Source of the DNA: Isoperla grammatica
Lineage: Eukaryota > Arthropoda > Insecta > Plecoptera > Perlodidae
Reading direction: 5' to 3'
Length of the DNA stretch: 64,000 nucleotides
NCBI GenBank assembly: GCA_945910005.1
Contig: OX246743.1
Location: 10,150,587-10,214,586, forward strand
Shown: piece after piece, positions 27,134 through 39,425 of the stretch
Numbering within the stretch: the first letter of the stretch is position 1
How the letters are laid out: each line of letters starts with the position of its first letter
Notes under the pieces: generated by a model
Told to the model about the DNA's origin: nothing
What the model saw: only the letters and a program-made list of their open reading frames with translations
Databases searched by the model: none
Program-made: the position numbers and the translations under genes

Positions 27134-28548
27134 TTAGATGAGCGCAGCGAAGCGGAGTGAATCTCTCCATACAACTCGATCGGCGCTTTGTCTGTGTGTG
27201 TGTGTGTATGTCTGTATGTATGTGCGCTAAATTTTGTTCGTCGCGCACAGGTCAAACGGCTTGACGTATTTGGCTGAAAGTTTCGGGCAACGTTCGTGAC
27301 TACTAAACTCGATGCTGTTAACATAACCAGCAAAATTCGTCAAGATGCCAACCTACAAAAAATTAATTACCGAAAAACAAAATTTGTTTATTTATTTAAT
27401 TAAATCAAAACTTACACACGGATTTAAATAATGTTTGACTTGTAGGTTCACATCAATGGTTCCAACACTCGATAATAGTTTCAAAATTGTAAGTTCATCC
27501 GCCATGTTATAAAAAAATATTGTTTCTTTACGGTAATAATTTTTTCATTTTTACAGTGTTCCACCGATATCATTCGCATTTGCGGACTATTGCAGTTAGA
27601 TGCACATCGTAAACACAAAAAAAGCGTACGCAATCATACCTTTCTCATTATTATTTGGAATCTCAATAGCGGTCATAGAATGGCTACAATGACATAAGAT
27701 GCCAACCTACAAAAAATTAACAACTGAAACACATGTTTTGTTATTTATTTAACTAAATTAAAACTTACACACCGATATTAATACTTTTTTAATTGTAAGT
27801 CCACATCAATAGTACCAACACACGACAACAGTTTCAAAATTGTAGCTTTAACCGCCATGTTATAAATAAATATTGTTTATTCACAGCAGTAATTACCTTC
27901 GTTTTTACAGTGTTCCACCGATATGATTCGCATTTGCGGACCATTGAAGTTAGATGCACATAGTATGCTTCTGAAATGACTTACGCAGTCAGACCTTTCT
28001 CACTATGTATTTGGAATTTTGATAGCTATCAAAGAATGGCTACAATGACGTGTTATATTTAATGACCTTCACGGCAAACATGCAAATGTTAACAACGAAC
28101 TTGGTCGACAAATTAAAAAGCTTTTATTATGATTTAAAAGCGAGTAATTGTATGATTAATTAATATTTAATTTTAGATATAGTCTGTATCTACATTATGG
28201 AACTTTCCATACACTGATAGGTTTAATAGTTTATGAATTAGAGCCTATTGAGTAGACCACGGTCGAATGAAATTATGCGGAAATCCATCAACTTGAAGGT
28301 TTTAATTTCTTTAAAGAAAACTTCTTAACGGATTAAAATATTATTTCGTGCATTTATTAGCAATATATCAAGAAATAATATACTTAAGTTAAAATGTTGT
28401 TACTTGATCCGCCATCTTGTAAAAAAAATCATATGTTTATTATAAAGGTAAATTTTTTTTTTAAAGAGTAATATGATATGCAAATGATTTATTTGATTTG
28501 ATACATTTAAATAAATCGCTCATCTGTCAACGCGGAGCGTTTTCCTAG
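27134..28548 (+). mobile_element. Helitron-like copy 3
   Basis: Complete, 1415 bp, followed by TAA. The 5' end reads GAGCGCAGCG instead of GAGCGTAGCG. Confidence 0.85.
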
Positions 28549-28551
28549 TAA

Positions 28552-29960
28552 TTAGATGAGCGTAGCGAAGCGGAGTGAATCTCTCCATACAACTCGATCG
28601 GCGCTTTGTCTGTGTGTCTGTATGTATGTCTGTCTGTATGTGCGCCAAATTTTGTTCGTCGCGCACAGGTCAAACGGCTTGACGTATTTTGCTGAAATTT
28701 TTGGGCAACATTCGTGACCACTAAACTCGATGCTGTTAACATAACCAGCAAAATTTGTCAAGATGCCAACCTACCAAAAAATAATTACTGAAAAGCAAAA
28801 TTTGTTTATTTATTTAATTAAATTAAAACTTACACACGGATTTTAATTTTGTTTCACTTGTAGGTTAACATCAATAGTCTCAACACTGGACAATAGTGTT
28901 AAAATTGTAAGTTTACCCGTCATGTCATAAAAAAAAATTGTTTATTTACAACAATAATTTCTTCATTTTACAGTGTTCCACCGATATCGTTCGCATTTGC
29001 GGATCTTTGCAGTAAGATGCACATAGCAAACATAAAAATAGCGTACTCAATCATAGCTTTCTCGTAATTATTTGGAATGTCGATAGATGTCTTAAAAAGG
29101 CTACAATGACGTAAGATGCCAACCTACAAAAAATTAACGACTGAAACACATGTTTTGTTATTTATTTAATTAAATTAAAACTTACACACCGATATACATA
29201 ATTTTTTATATGTAAGTCCACATTAATAGTGCCAACACACGACGACAGTTTCAAAATTGTAGCTTTAACCGTCATGTTATAAACAAATATTGTTTATTTA
29301 TGGCAGAAATTTTCTTCGTTTTTACAGTGTTCCACCGATATGATTCGCATTTGCGGACCATTGAAGTTAGATGCACATAATATGCTGCCGAAATGGCTTT
29401 CGCAGTCAGACCTTTCTCACTATGTATTTGGAATTTTGATAGCTATCATAGAATGGCTACAATGACGTGTTATGTTTTATGACTTTCACGGCAAACATGC
29501 AGTAAATAACAACAAACTTGCTCGACAATTTAAAAAGCTATTATTATAGTTTAAATGCGAGTTATTGTATAATACAACAATATAGCATTTTAGATATAGT
29601 CTGTATCTACATTATGGAACTTTCCATGCCCTGATAGGTTTAATAGTTTATGAATAAGAGCCTATTGAGTACAACACGGTCGAATGAAATTATGCGGAAA
29701 TCCATCAACTTGAAGGTTTTAATTTCTTTAAAGAAAACTTCTTAATGGATTTAAATAATATTTCGTGAATTTATTAGCAACATATCAAAAAATAATATAC
29801 TTAAGTTTTAAGGTTGTAACTTGATCTGCCATCTTGTAAAAAAATCATATGTTTACTATAAAGTTTTTTTTTTAAAAGAGTAATATGATATGCAAATGAT
29901 TTATTTGATTTGATACATTGAAAAAAATCGCTCATCTGTCAACGCGGAGCGTTTTCCTAG
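28552..29960 (+). mobile_element. Helitron-like copy 4
   Basis: Complete, 1409 bp. The CTAG end is joined directly to the TTAGATGAG start of copy 5 with no spacer. This is the cleanest view of the two element ends. Confidence 0.85.
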
Positions 29961-31314
29961 TTAGATGAGCGTAGCGAAGCGGAGTGAATCTCTCCATACA
30001 ACTCGATCGGCGCTTTGTCTGTGTGTATGTGTGTGTGTATGTATGTATGTGCGCTAAATTTTGTTCGTCGCGCACAGGTCAAACGGCTTGACGTATTTGG
30101 CTGAAATTTTCGGGCAACGTTTGTGACTACTAAACTCGATGCTGTTAACATAACCAGCAAAATTCGTTAAGATGCCAACCTACAAAAAATTAATAACTGA
30201 AAAATAAAATTTGTTTATTTATTTAATTTAATTAAAACTTACCAACGGATTTAAATAATGTTTATCATGTAGGTTAACATAAACCGTACCAACAATTGAC
30301 ATTAATTTCAAACTTGTACGTTTATCCGCAATGTTATAAAAAAATATTGTTTATTTACAACAATAATTTCTTCATTTTTACAGTGTTCCGCCGATATGAT
30401 TCGCATTTGCGGACTTTTTCAATTAGATGCACATAGTATACACCAAAAATAGCGTACGTAACAATACTTATGCACTATTATTTGGAATCTCGATAGCTTT
30501 CATAAAATGGCTACAATGACATAAGATGCCAACCTACAAAAAATTAACAACTGAAACACGTGTTTTGTTATTTATTTATTTAAATTAAAACTTACATACG
30601 GATATTAATGATTTTTTATATATAGGTACACATCAATACTACCAACACTCGACATTAGTTTCAAAATTGTAGCTTTAACCGCCATGTTATAAACAAATAT
30701 TGTTTATTTACGGCAGATATTTTCTTCATTTTTACAGTGTTCCACCGATATGATTCGCATTTGCGGACCATTGAAGTTAGATGCACATAGTATGCTGCAG
30801 AAATGGCGTAGGGAGTCAGCCCTTTCTCACTATGTATTTGGAATTTTGATAGCTATCATAGAATGGCTACAATGACGTGTTATGTTTTATGACTTTCACG
30901 GCAAAAATGCAAATGTTAACAACGAACTTTGTAGACAAATAAAAAAGCTTTTATTAAAATTTAAAAGCGGGTTATTGTATGATAAAACAATAATACATTT
31001 TACATGTAGTCTATATCTACATTATGGAACTTTCCATACACTGATAGGTTTAATAGTTTATGAATGAGAGCCTATTGAGTAGACCACGGTCGAATGAAAT
31101 TATGCGGAAATCCATCAACTTGAAGGTTTTATATTCTTTAAAGAAAACTTTTAAACGGATTTGAATAATATTTCGTGCATCTATTAGCAACATATCAAGA
31201 AATAATATACTTAAGTAATAAGGATGTAACTTGATCCGCCATCTTGTAAAAAAATCATATGTTTATTATAAAGGTATTTTTATTTTTTCTAAGAGTAATA
31301 TGATATGCAAATGA
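29961..31314 (+). mobile_element. Helitron-like copy 5, 3' truncated
   Basis: It stops at GATATGCAAATGA, about 60-90 bases short of the expected end. The inverted CGCTCATC, the hairpin and CTAG are missing. Copy 6 starts immediately at the A|T step. Confidence 0.85.
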
Positions 31315-32726
31315 TTAGATGAGCGTAGCGAAGCGGAGTGAATCTCTCCATACAACTCGATCGGCGCTTTGTCTGTGTGTATGTATGTCTGTATGTATGT
31401 ATGTCTGTATGTATGTGCGCTAAATTTTGTTCGTCGCGCACAGGTCAAACGGCTTGACGTATTTGGCTGAAAATTTCTGTCAACATTTGTGACTACTAAA
31501 CTCGATGCTGTTAACATAACCAGCAAAATTCGTCAAGATGCCAACCTACAAAAAATTAATAACTGAAAAATAAAATTTGTTTATTTATTTAATAAAATGA
31601 AAACTTACAAACGGATTTAAATAATGTTTCACATGTAGGTTTATATCAACAGTACCAACAATTGACAATAATTTCAAAATTGTACGTTTATCCGCCATGT
31701 TATTAAAAATTATTGTTTATTTACAACAATAATTTCTTCATTTGTACAGTGTTCCGCCCATATGATTCGCATTTGCGGACTTTTGCAATTAGATGCACAT
31801 AGTATACACCAAAAATAGCGTACGTAACAATTCCTCTGCACTATTATTTGGAATTTCGATAGCTGTTATAGAATGGCTACAATGACATTAGATGCCAACC
31901 TACAAAAAATTAACAACTGAAACACGTGTTTTGTTATTTATTTATTTTAATTAAAACTTACACACGGATATTAATGATTTTTTATATGTCGGTCCACATC
32001 AATAGTACCCACACTATGTATCAGTTTCAAAATTGTAGTTTTAACCGCCATGTTATAAACAAATATTGTTTATTTACGGCAGTACTTTTTTTCGTTTTTA
32101 CAGTGTTCCACCGATATGCTTCGCATTTGCGGACCGTTAAAGTTAGATGCACATAGTATGCTGCCGAAATGGCTTACGCAGTCAGACCTTTCTCACTATG
32201 TATTTGGAATTTTGTTAGCTATCATAGAATGGCTACAATGACGTGTTATGTTTTATGACTTTCACGGCAAACATGCAAATGTTAACAACAAACTTGGTCG
32301 ACAATTTAAAAAGCTTTTATTATAGTTTAAATGCGAGTAATTGTATGATAAAGTAATATTGCATGCTAGATATAGTCTGTATCTACATTATGGAACTTTC
32401 CATACACTGATAGGTTTAATAGTTTATGACTTAGAGCCGATTGAGTAGACCACGGTCGAATGAAATTATGCGGAAATCCATTGAAATGAACTTGAAGGTT
32501 TTAATTCTTGACGGATTTTAATAATATTTCGTGCAGTTATTAACAACATATAGACAAATAATATACACAAATTCTAAGGTTGTAACTTGAACCACCATCT
32601 TTTTGAAAAATCATGTGTACATTATAAAGGTATTTGTGTTGTTGTAAGAGTAATATGATATGCAAATGATATGTTTGATTTACTTTAAAAAAATCGCTCA
32701 TCTGGCAACGCGGAGCGTTTTCCTAG
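31315..32726 (+). mobile_element. Helitron-like copy 6
   Basis: Complete, 1412 bp, followed by TAA. The missing tail of copy 5 does not reappear after it, so simple insertion into copy 5 does not explain the junction. Confidence 0.85.
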
Positions 32727-32729
32727 TAA

Positions 32730-34159
32730 TTAGATGAGCGTAGCGAAGCGGAGTGAATCTTTCCATACAACTCGATCGGCGCTTTGTCTGTGTGTACGTA
32801 TGTATGTATGTATGTATGTCTGTATGTATGTATGTATGTGCGCTAAATTTTGTTCGTCGCGCACAGGTCAAACGGCTTGACGTATTTGGCTGAAATTTTC
32901 GGGCAACGTTCGTGACCACTAAACTCGATGCTGTTAACATAACCAGAAAAAGTCGTCAAGATGCCAACCTACAAAAAATTAATTTCTGAAAAACAAAATT
33001 TGTTTATTTATTTAATTAAATTAAAACTTACACACGGATTTAAATGATGTTTCACTTGTACATTAACATCAACGGTACCAATACTTGACAATAGTTTTAA
33101 AATTGTAAGTTCATCCGCCATGTTATAAAAAAATATTGTTTATTTCCGACAATACTTTCTTCATTTTTACAGTGTTCCGCCGATATGATTCGCATTTGCG
33201 GACTATTGCAGTTAGATGCACATAGTATACACCAAACATAGCGTACGTAACAATACCTATGCACTATTATTTGGAATTTCGATAACTGTCATAGAATGGC
33301 TGCAATGACGTAAAATGCCAACCTACAAAAAATTAACAACTGAAACCCTTTTTTTGTTATTTATTTAATTAAATTAAAACTAGCCCACCGATATAAATAA
33401 TTTTTTATATGTAAGTCAACATCAATAGTACCAACACTCGACAACAGTTTCAAAATTGTAGCTTTAACCGCCATGTTATAAACAAATATTGTTTATTTAA
33501 GGCAGATTTTTCTTCGTTTTTACAGTGTTCCACCGATATGATTCGCATTTGCGGACCGTTGAAGTTAGATGCACATAATATGCTGCCGAAATGGTTTACG
33601 CAGTCAGACCTTTCTCACTATGTATTTGGATTTTTGATAGCTATCATAGAATGGCTACAATGACGTGTTATGTTTTATGACTTTCACGGCAAAAATGCAA
33701 ATGTTAACAGCGAACTTGGTCGACCATTTAAAAAGCTTTTATTATGATTTAAAACGATGTAATTGTATGATTAAACAATATTACATTTTAGATATAGTCT
33801 GTATCTACCTTATGGAACTTTCCATACACTGATAGGTTTAATAGTTTATGAATTAGAGTTTATTGAGTAGACCACGGTCGAATGAACTAATGCGGAAATC
33901 CATTGAAAAATCAACTTGAAGGTTTTAGTTTATTTAAATAAAACTTCTCAACGGATTTAAATAATATTTCGTGCAATTATTAGCAACATATCGAGAACTA
34001 ATGTACACAAATTCTAAGATTGTAACTTAAACCGCCATCTTGTAAACAAGAATTTTGTTTATTATAAAGGTTTTTTTGTAAGAGTAATATGATATTCAAA
34101 AGATTTGTTTGATTTACAAAAAAAAATCGCTCATCTTGCAACGCTGAGCGTTTTCCTAG
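32730..34159 (+). mobile_element. Helitron-like copy 7
   Basis: Complete, 1430 bp, followed by TAA. Its terminal hairpin has a base change in the loop (AACGCTGAGCGTT) that leaves the stem intact. Confidence 0.85.
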
Positions 34160-34162
34160 TAA

Positions 34163-35569
34163 TTAGATGAGCGTAGCGAAGCGGAGTGAATCTTTCCATA
34201 CAACTCGATCGGCACTTTGTCTGTGTGTACGTATGTATGTATGTATGTGCGCCAAATTTTGTTCGTCGCACACAGGTCAAACGGCTTGACGTATTTGGCT
34301 GAAATTTTCGGTCAACATTTTGTGACCACTAAACTCGATGCTGTTAACATAACCAGCAAAATTCGTCACGATGCCAACCTCCAAAAAATTAATTTCTGAA
34401 AAACAAAATTTGTTTATTTATTTAATTAAATTAAAACTTTCGTACGGATTTTAAAAATGTTTCATTTTTAGGTTAACATCAATAGTCTCAACATTTGACA
34501 ATAGTTTCAAAATTATTAGTTTACCCGTCATGTCATAAAAAAATATTGTTTATTTACAACAATAATTTCTTCATTTTTACAGTGTTCCACGGATATCGTT
34601 CGCATTTGCGGATCTTTGCAGTAAGATGCACATAGTAAACACAAAAATAGCGTACGCAATCATACCTTTTTCAATTTTATTTGGAATCTCGAAAGCTCTC
34701 ATAAAAAGGCTACAATAACGTAAGATGCCAACCTACAAAAAATTAACAACTGAAACACATGCTTTGTTATTTATTTAATTAAATTAAAACTTACAACGCG
34801 ATATACATAATTTTTTATATTTAAGTTCACATCAATAGTACCAACACTCGACAACAGTTTCAAAATTGTAGCTTGACCCGCCATGTTATAAACAAATATT
34901 TTTATTTTCGGCAGAAATTTTCTTCGTTTTTACAGTGTTCCACCGATATGATTCGCATTTGCGGATTATTGAAGTTAGATGCACAAAATATGCTGCCGAA
35001 ATGGTTTACGCAGTCAGACCTTTCTCACTATGTATTTGGAATTTTGATAGTTATCATAAAATGGCTACAATGACGTGTTATGTTTTATGACTTTCACGGC
35101 AAACATGCAGAAAATAACAACAAACTTGGTCGACAATTTAAAAGCTATTATTATAGTTTAAATGCGAGTAATTGTATGATTAAACAATATTACATTTTAG
35201 ATATAGTGTGTATCTACATTATGGAACTTTCCATACACTGATAGGTTTAATAGTTTATGAATTAGAGCCCATTGAGTAGACCACGGTCGAATGAAATTAT
35301 GCGGAAATCCATCAACTTGAAGGTTTTAATTTCTTTTAAGAAAACTTCTTAAAGGATTTAAATAATATTTCGTGCATTTATTAGCAACATATCAAGAAAT
35401 AATATACTTAAGATATAAGGTTGTAACTTGATCCGCCATCTTGTAAAAAAATCATATGTTTATTATAAAGGTTTTTTTTTTTTAAAGAGGTATATGATAT
35501 GCAAATGATTTATTTGATTTGATACATTGAAAGAACTCGCTCATCTGGCAACGCGGAGCGTTTTCCTAG
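34163..35569 (+). mobile_element. Helitron-like copy 8
   Basis: Complete, 1407 bp, followed by TAA. A one-base insertion (CATTTTGTGACC) breaks the small minus frame seen in other copies. Confidence 0.85.
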
Positions 35570-35572
35570 TAA

Positions 35573-36987
35573 TTAGATGAGCGTAGCGAAGCGGAGTGAA
35601 TCTTTCCATACAACTCGATCGGCGCTTTGTCTGTGTGTCTGTATGTCTGTATGTATGTCTGTATGTGCGCTAAATTTTGTTCGTCGCGCACAGGTCAAAC
35701 GGCTTGACGTATTTGGCTGAAATTTTCGGTCAACATTTGTGACTACTAAACTCGATGCTGTTAACATAACCAGCAAAATTCGTCATCATGCCAACCTACA
35801 AAAAATGAATTACTGAAAAACAAAAATTGTTTATTTATTTAATTAAATGAAAACTTACTAACAGATTTAAATATTGTTTCACTTGAAGATTTATAACAAT
35901 AGTACCAACACTTGACAAAAGTTTCAAAATTTTAAGTTTATCCGCCATGTTATAAAAAAATATTGTTTATTTACGACAGTTCTTTCTTCATTTTTACAGT
36001 GTTCCACCGATATGATTCGCATTTGCGGACTTTTGTAGTTAGATGCACATAGTATACACCAAACATAGCGTACGTAACCATACCTATGCACTATCATTTG
36101 GAATTTCGATAGATGTCATAGAATGGCTACAATGACGTAAGATGCCAACCTACAAAAAATTAACAACTAAAACACATGTTTTGTTATTTATTCAATTAAA
36201 TTAAAACTTACACACCGATATAAATATTTTTGTATATGTAGGTCCACATCAATAGTACCAATACTCGACAAAAGTTTCAAAATTGCAGCTTTAACCGCCA
36301 TGTTGTAAAAAAATATTGTTTATTTTCAGCTATATCTGTCTTCATTTTTACAGTGTTCCACCGATATGATTCGCATTTGCGGACCATTGAAGTTAGATGC
36401 ACATAGTATGCTGTCGAAATGGCTTACGCAGTAAGACCTTTCTCACTATGTATTTGGAATTTTGATAGCTATCATAGAATGGCTACAATGACGTGTTATG
36501 TTTTATGACTTTCACGGCAAACATGCAGAAAATAAAAACAACCTTGGTCGACAATTTAAAAAGCTATTATAATAGTTTAAATGAGAGTTATTGTATAATT
36601 AAACAATAATACATTTAAGATATAGTATGTATCTACATTATGGAACTTTTCATACACTGATAGGTTTAATAGTTAATGAATTAGAGCCTTTTGAGTAGAC
36701 CACGGTCGAATGAAAGTATGCGGAAATCCATCAACTTGAAGGTTTTAATTTCTTTAAAGAAAACTTCCTAACGGATTTAAATAATATTTTTTGCATTTAT
36801 TAGCAACATATCAAGAAATAATATACTTAAGTAATAAGGTTGTAGCTTGATCCGCCATCTTGTAAAAAAATCATATGTTTATTATAAAGGTATTTTTTTT
36901 TTTTAAGAGTAATATGATATGCAAATGGTTTATTTGATTTGATACATTGAAAAAACGCTCATCTGTCAACGCGGAGCGTTTTCCTAG
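35573..36987 (+). mobile_element. Helitron-like copy 9
   Basis: Complete, 1415 bp, followed by the longest spacer, TAATAATAA. Confidence 0.85.
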
Positions 36988-36996
36988 TAATAATAA

Positions 36997-38399
36997 TTAG
37001 ATGAGCGTAGCGAAGCGGAGTGAATCTCTCCATACAACTCGATCGGCGCTTTGTCTGTGTGTGTGTGTGTATGTGCGCTAAATTTTGTTCGTCGCGCACA
37101 GGTCAAACGGCTTGACGTATTTGGCTGCCATTTTCGGTCAACATTCGTGATTACTAAACTCGATGCTGTTAACATAACCAGCAAAATTCGTCAAGATGCC
37201 AACCTACAAAAAATTAATTACTGAAAAATAAAATTTGTTTATTTATTTAATTAAGTGAAAACTTACCAACGGATTTAAATAATGTTTCTCATGTATGTTT
37301 ATATAAATCGTACCAACAATTGACAATAATTTCAAAATTGTACGTTTATCCGCCATGTTAAAAAAAAATATTGTTTATTTACAACAATAATTTCTTCATT
37401 TTTACAGTGTTCCGCCGATATGATTCGCATTTGCGGACTTTTGCAATTAGATGCACATTGTATACACCAAAAATAGCGTACGTGCCAATACCTATGTAAT
37501 ATTATTTGGAATCTCGATAGCTGTCATAAAATGGCTACAATGACATAAGATGCCAACCTACAAAAAATTAACAATTGAAACACATGTTTTGTTATTTAAT
37601 TAATTAAATTAAAACTTACACACGGATATTAATGATTGTTTATATGTAGGTACACATCAATACTACCAACACTCGACATAAGTTTCAAAATTGTTGCTTT
37701 AACCGCCATGTTATAAACAAATATTGTTTATTTACGGCAGTACTTTTTTTCGTTTTTACAGTGTTCCACCGATATGCTTCGCATTTGCGGACCGTTAAAG
37801 TTAGATGCACATAGTATGCTGCCGAAATGGCTTACGCAGTCAGACCTTTCTCACTATGTATTTGGAATTTTGATAGCTATCATAGAATGGCTACAATGAC
37901 GTGTTATGTTTTATGACCTTCACGGCAAACATGCAAATGTAAACAACGAACTTGGTCGACAAATTAAAAAGCTTTTATTATGATTTAAAAGCGGGTTATT
38001 GTATGAATTATTAATATTACATTTTAGATATAGTCTGAACCTACATTATGGAACTTTCCATACACTGATAGGCTAAATAGTTTATGAATTAGAGCCTATT
38101 GAGTAGACCACGGTTGAATTAAATTGTGCGGAAATACATTGAAAAATCAATAAAAAGGTTTTAATTTATTTAAAGAAAACTTCTTGACGGATTTAAATAA
38201 TATTTCGTGCAGTTATTAGCAACATATCGGCAAATAATATACACAAATTCTAAGGTTGTAGTTTGAACCACTATCTTTTTAAAAAATCATGTGTACATTA
38301 TAAAGGTATTTATTTTTGTAAGAGTAATATGATATGCAAATGATGTTTGATTTACTTAAAAAAAACTTGCTCATCTGGCAACGCGGAGCGTTTTCCTAG
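36997..38399 (+). mobile_element. Helitron-like copy 10
   Basis: Complete, 1403 bp. The subterminal inverted repeat is slightly worn (TTGCTCATC). The copy is followed by five TAA units and then a LINE 3' tail. Confidence 0.85.
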
Positions 38400-38810
38400 T
38401 AATAATAATAATAATTTCATTTCATTTCATTTCATTTATTTCATTGACACAAAAATACATATACACTCATTTTGGCATAAGACCACCATGAGCACTTTGC
38501 TCGCGCGGTGGTTAGCTCACAATGTCATTAAAACAAATATTTATTTGCTGTGCCGCCGCCTAATAACCAAATACATATACACACAACTAAAAACTAAAAA
38601 CTAAAACATTTAAAATGTAAAACTACAATTAGATATTAAAACAACATTTGCATCACTCAATTAAAAAAGTATCTGTTGATTCGATTTGCTTTAAAACATC
38701 CCTAGCTTTCATTTTGAAATTACTCAGAGTCATCCTAGCATTAAAGTCAGGCATTAACTTAACCATTATGTTAAAAAGAGTTGGTCCTCTATATGACAGT
38801 TGATTGCGCG

Positions 38811-38811
<1 letters not shown>
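38400..38811 (-). mobile_element. 5'-truncated LINE, copy 1
   Basis: On the minus strand the coding end (38653-38811) is followed by about 240 bases of 3' untranslated sequence, then repeated TGAAA and an ATT tail that meets the Helitron array. The 5' part is missing. The joint at 38811 borders an AAT tract. Copy 2 next door has the same 3' region. Confidence 0.8.
38653..38811 (-). pseudogene. C-terminal fragment of a LINE reverse transcriptase ORF
   Basis: The frame reads SRNQLSYRGPTLFNIMVKL, then MPDFNARMTLSNFKMKARDV, then LKQIESTDTFLIE and stop. The SYRGPTLFN block is like the region near the C-terminus of CR1/Jockey-type non-LTR polyproteins. Catalytic reverse transcriptase motifs lie upstream and are absent, so it is a dead fragment. 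Confidence 0.7.
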
Positions 38812-38854
<43 letters not shown>

Positions 38855-38884
38855 TATAATAATAATAATAATAATAATAATAAT
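38812..38884. repeat. (AAT)n tract, tail of LINE copy 2
   Basis: About 24 AAT units with one ATT interruption lie between the 5' break of LINE copy 1 and the 3' end of LINE copy 2. Confidence 0.9.
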
Positions 38885-39173
38885 TCATTTTTTTTCATTC
38901 ATTCATTTATTTCATTTCATTGACACAAAAATACATTTATACTTATTTTGGCATAATACCCACCATGAGTACTTTACTCGCGCGGTGGTAAGCTCACAAT
39001 GTCATTAAAACCATATTTATTTGCTGTGCCGCCGCCTACTAATATCCACATAACATAATACACACAACTAAAAACTAAAAACTAAAACATTTAAAATGTA
39101 AAACTACAAATAGATATTAAAACAGCATTGCATCACTCTATTAAAAAAGTATCTGTTGATTCGATTTGCTTTA
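38885..39173 (-). mobile_element. 5'-truncated LINE, copy 2
   Basis: It shares almost all the 3' untranslated sequence of copy 1 (GACACAAAAATACAT, CGCGCGGTGG, TGCTGTGCCGCCGCC). It is truncated further: only about 13 codons (ending TFLIE or a close variant) remain before the next AAT tract. Confidence 0.8.
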
Positions 39174-39174
39174 A

Positions 39175-39252
<78 letters not shown>
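39174..39252. repeat. (AAT)n tract
   Basis: About 26 pure AAT units. By position this is the tail of the third minus-strand fragment to its right. Confidence 0.95.
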
Positions 39253-39254
<2 letters not shown>

Positions 39255-39425
39255 TGAGAGTATTTTTAGACAAAGCCCACATTGCACTTGCGCATAGGTG
39301 GTCTGCAAGGGTTTGCATCTGTTGCCCTCGTTACTCCTGTAATTTCATCCCATATTTCCAATTGTACCGATTCACCAAATCCAAGATGTATTTAATAAGG
39401 AAACGAGATTGATTGAGTGATATTT
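39253..39425 (-). mobile_element. Probable 3' end of a second LINE type
   Basis: On the minus strand the sequence ends GCAATGTGGGCTTTGTC, TAAAAATACTCTCATC and then ATT repeats, a layout typical of LINE 3' untranslated regions with an ATT tail. It is not related to copies 1 and 2. No coding sequence is recognised, so the call rests on layout only. Confidence 0.4.
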
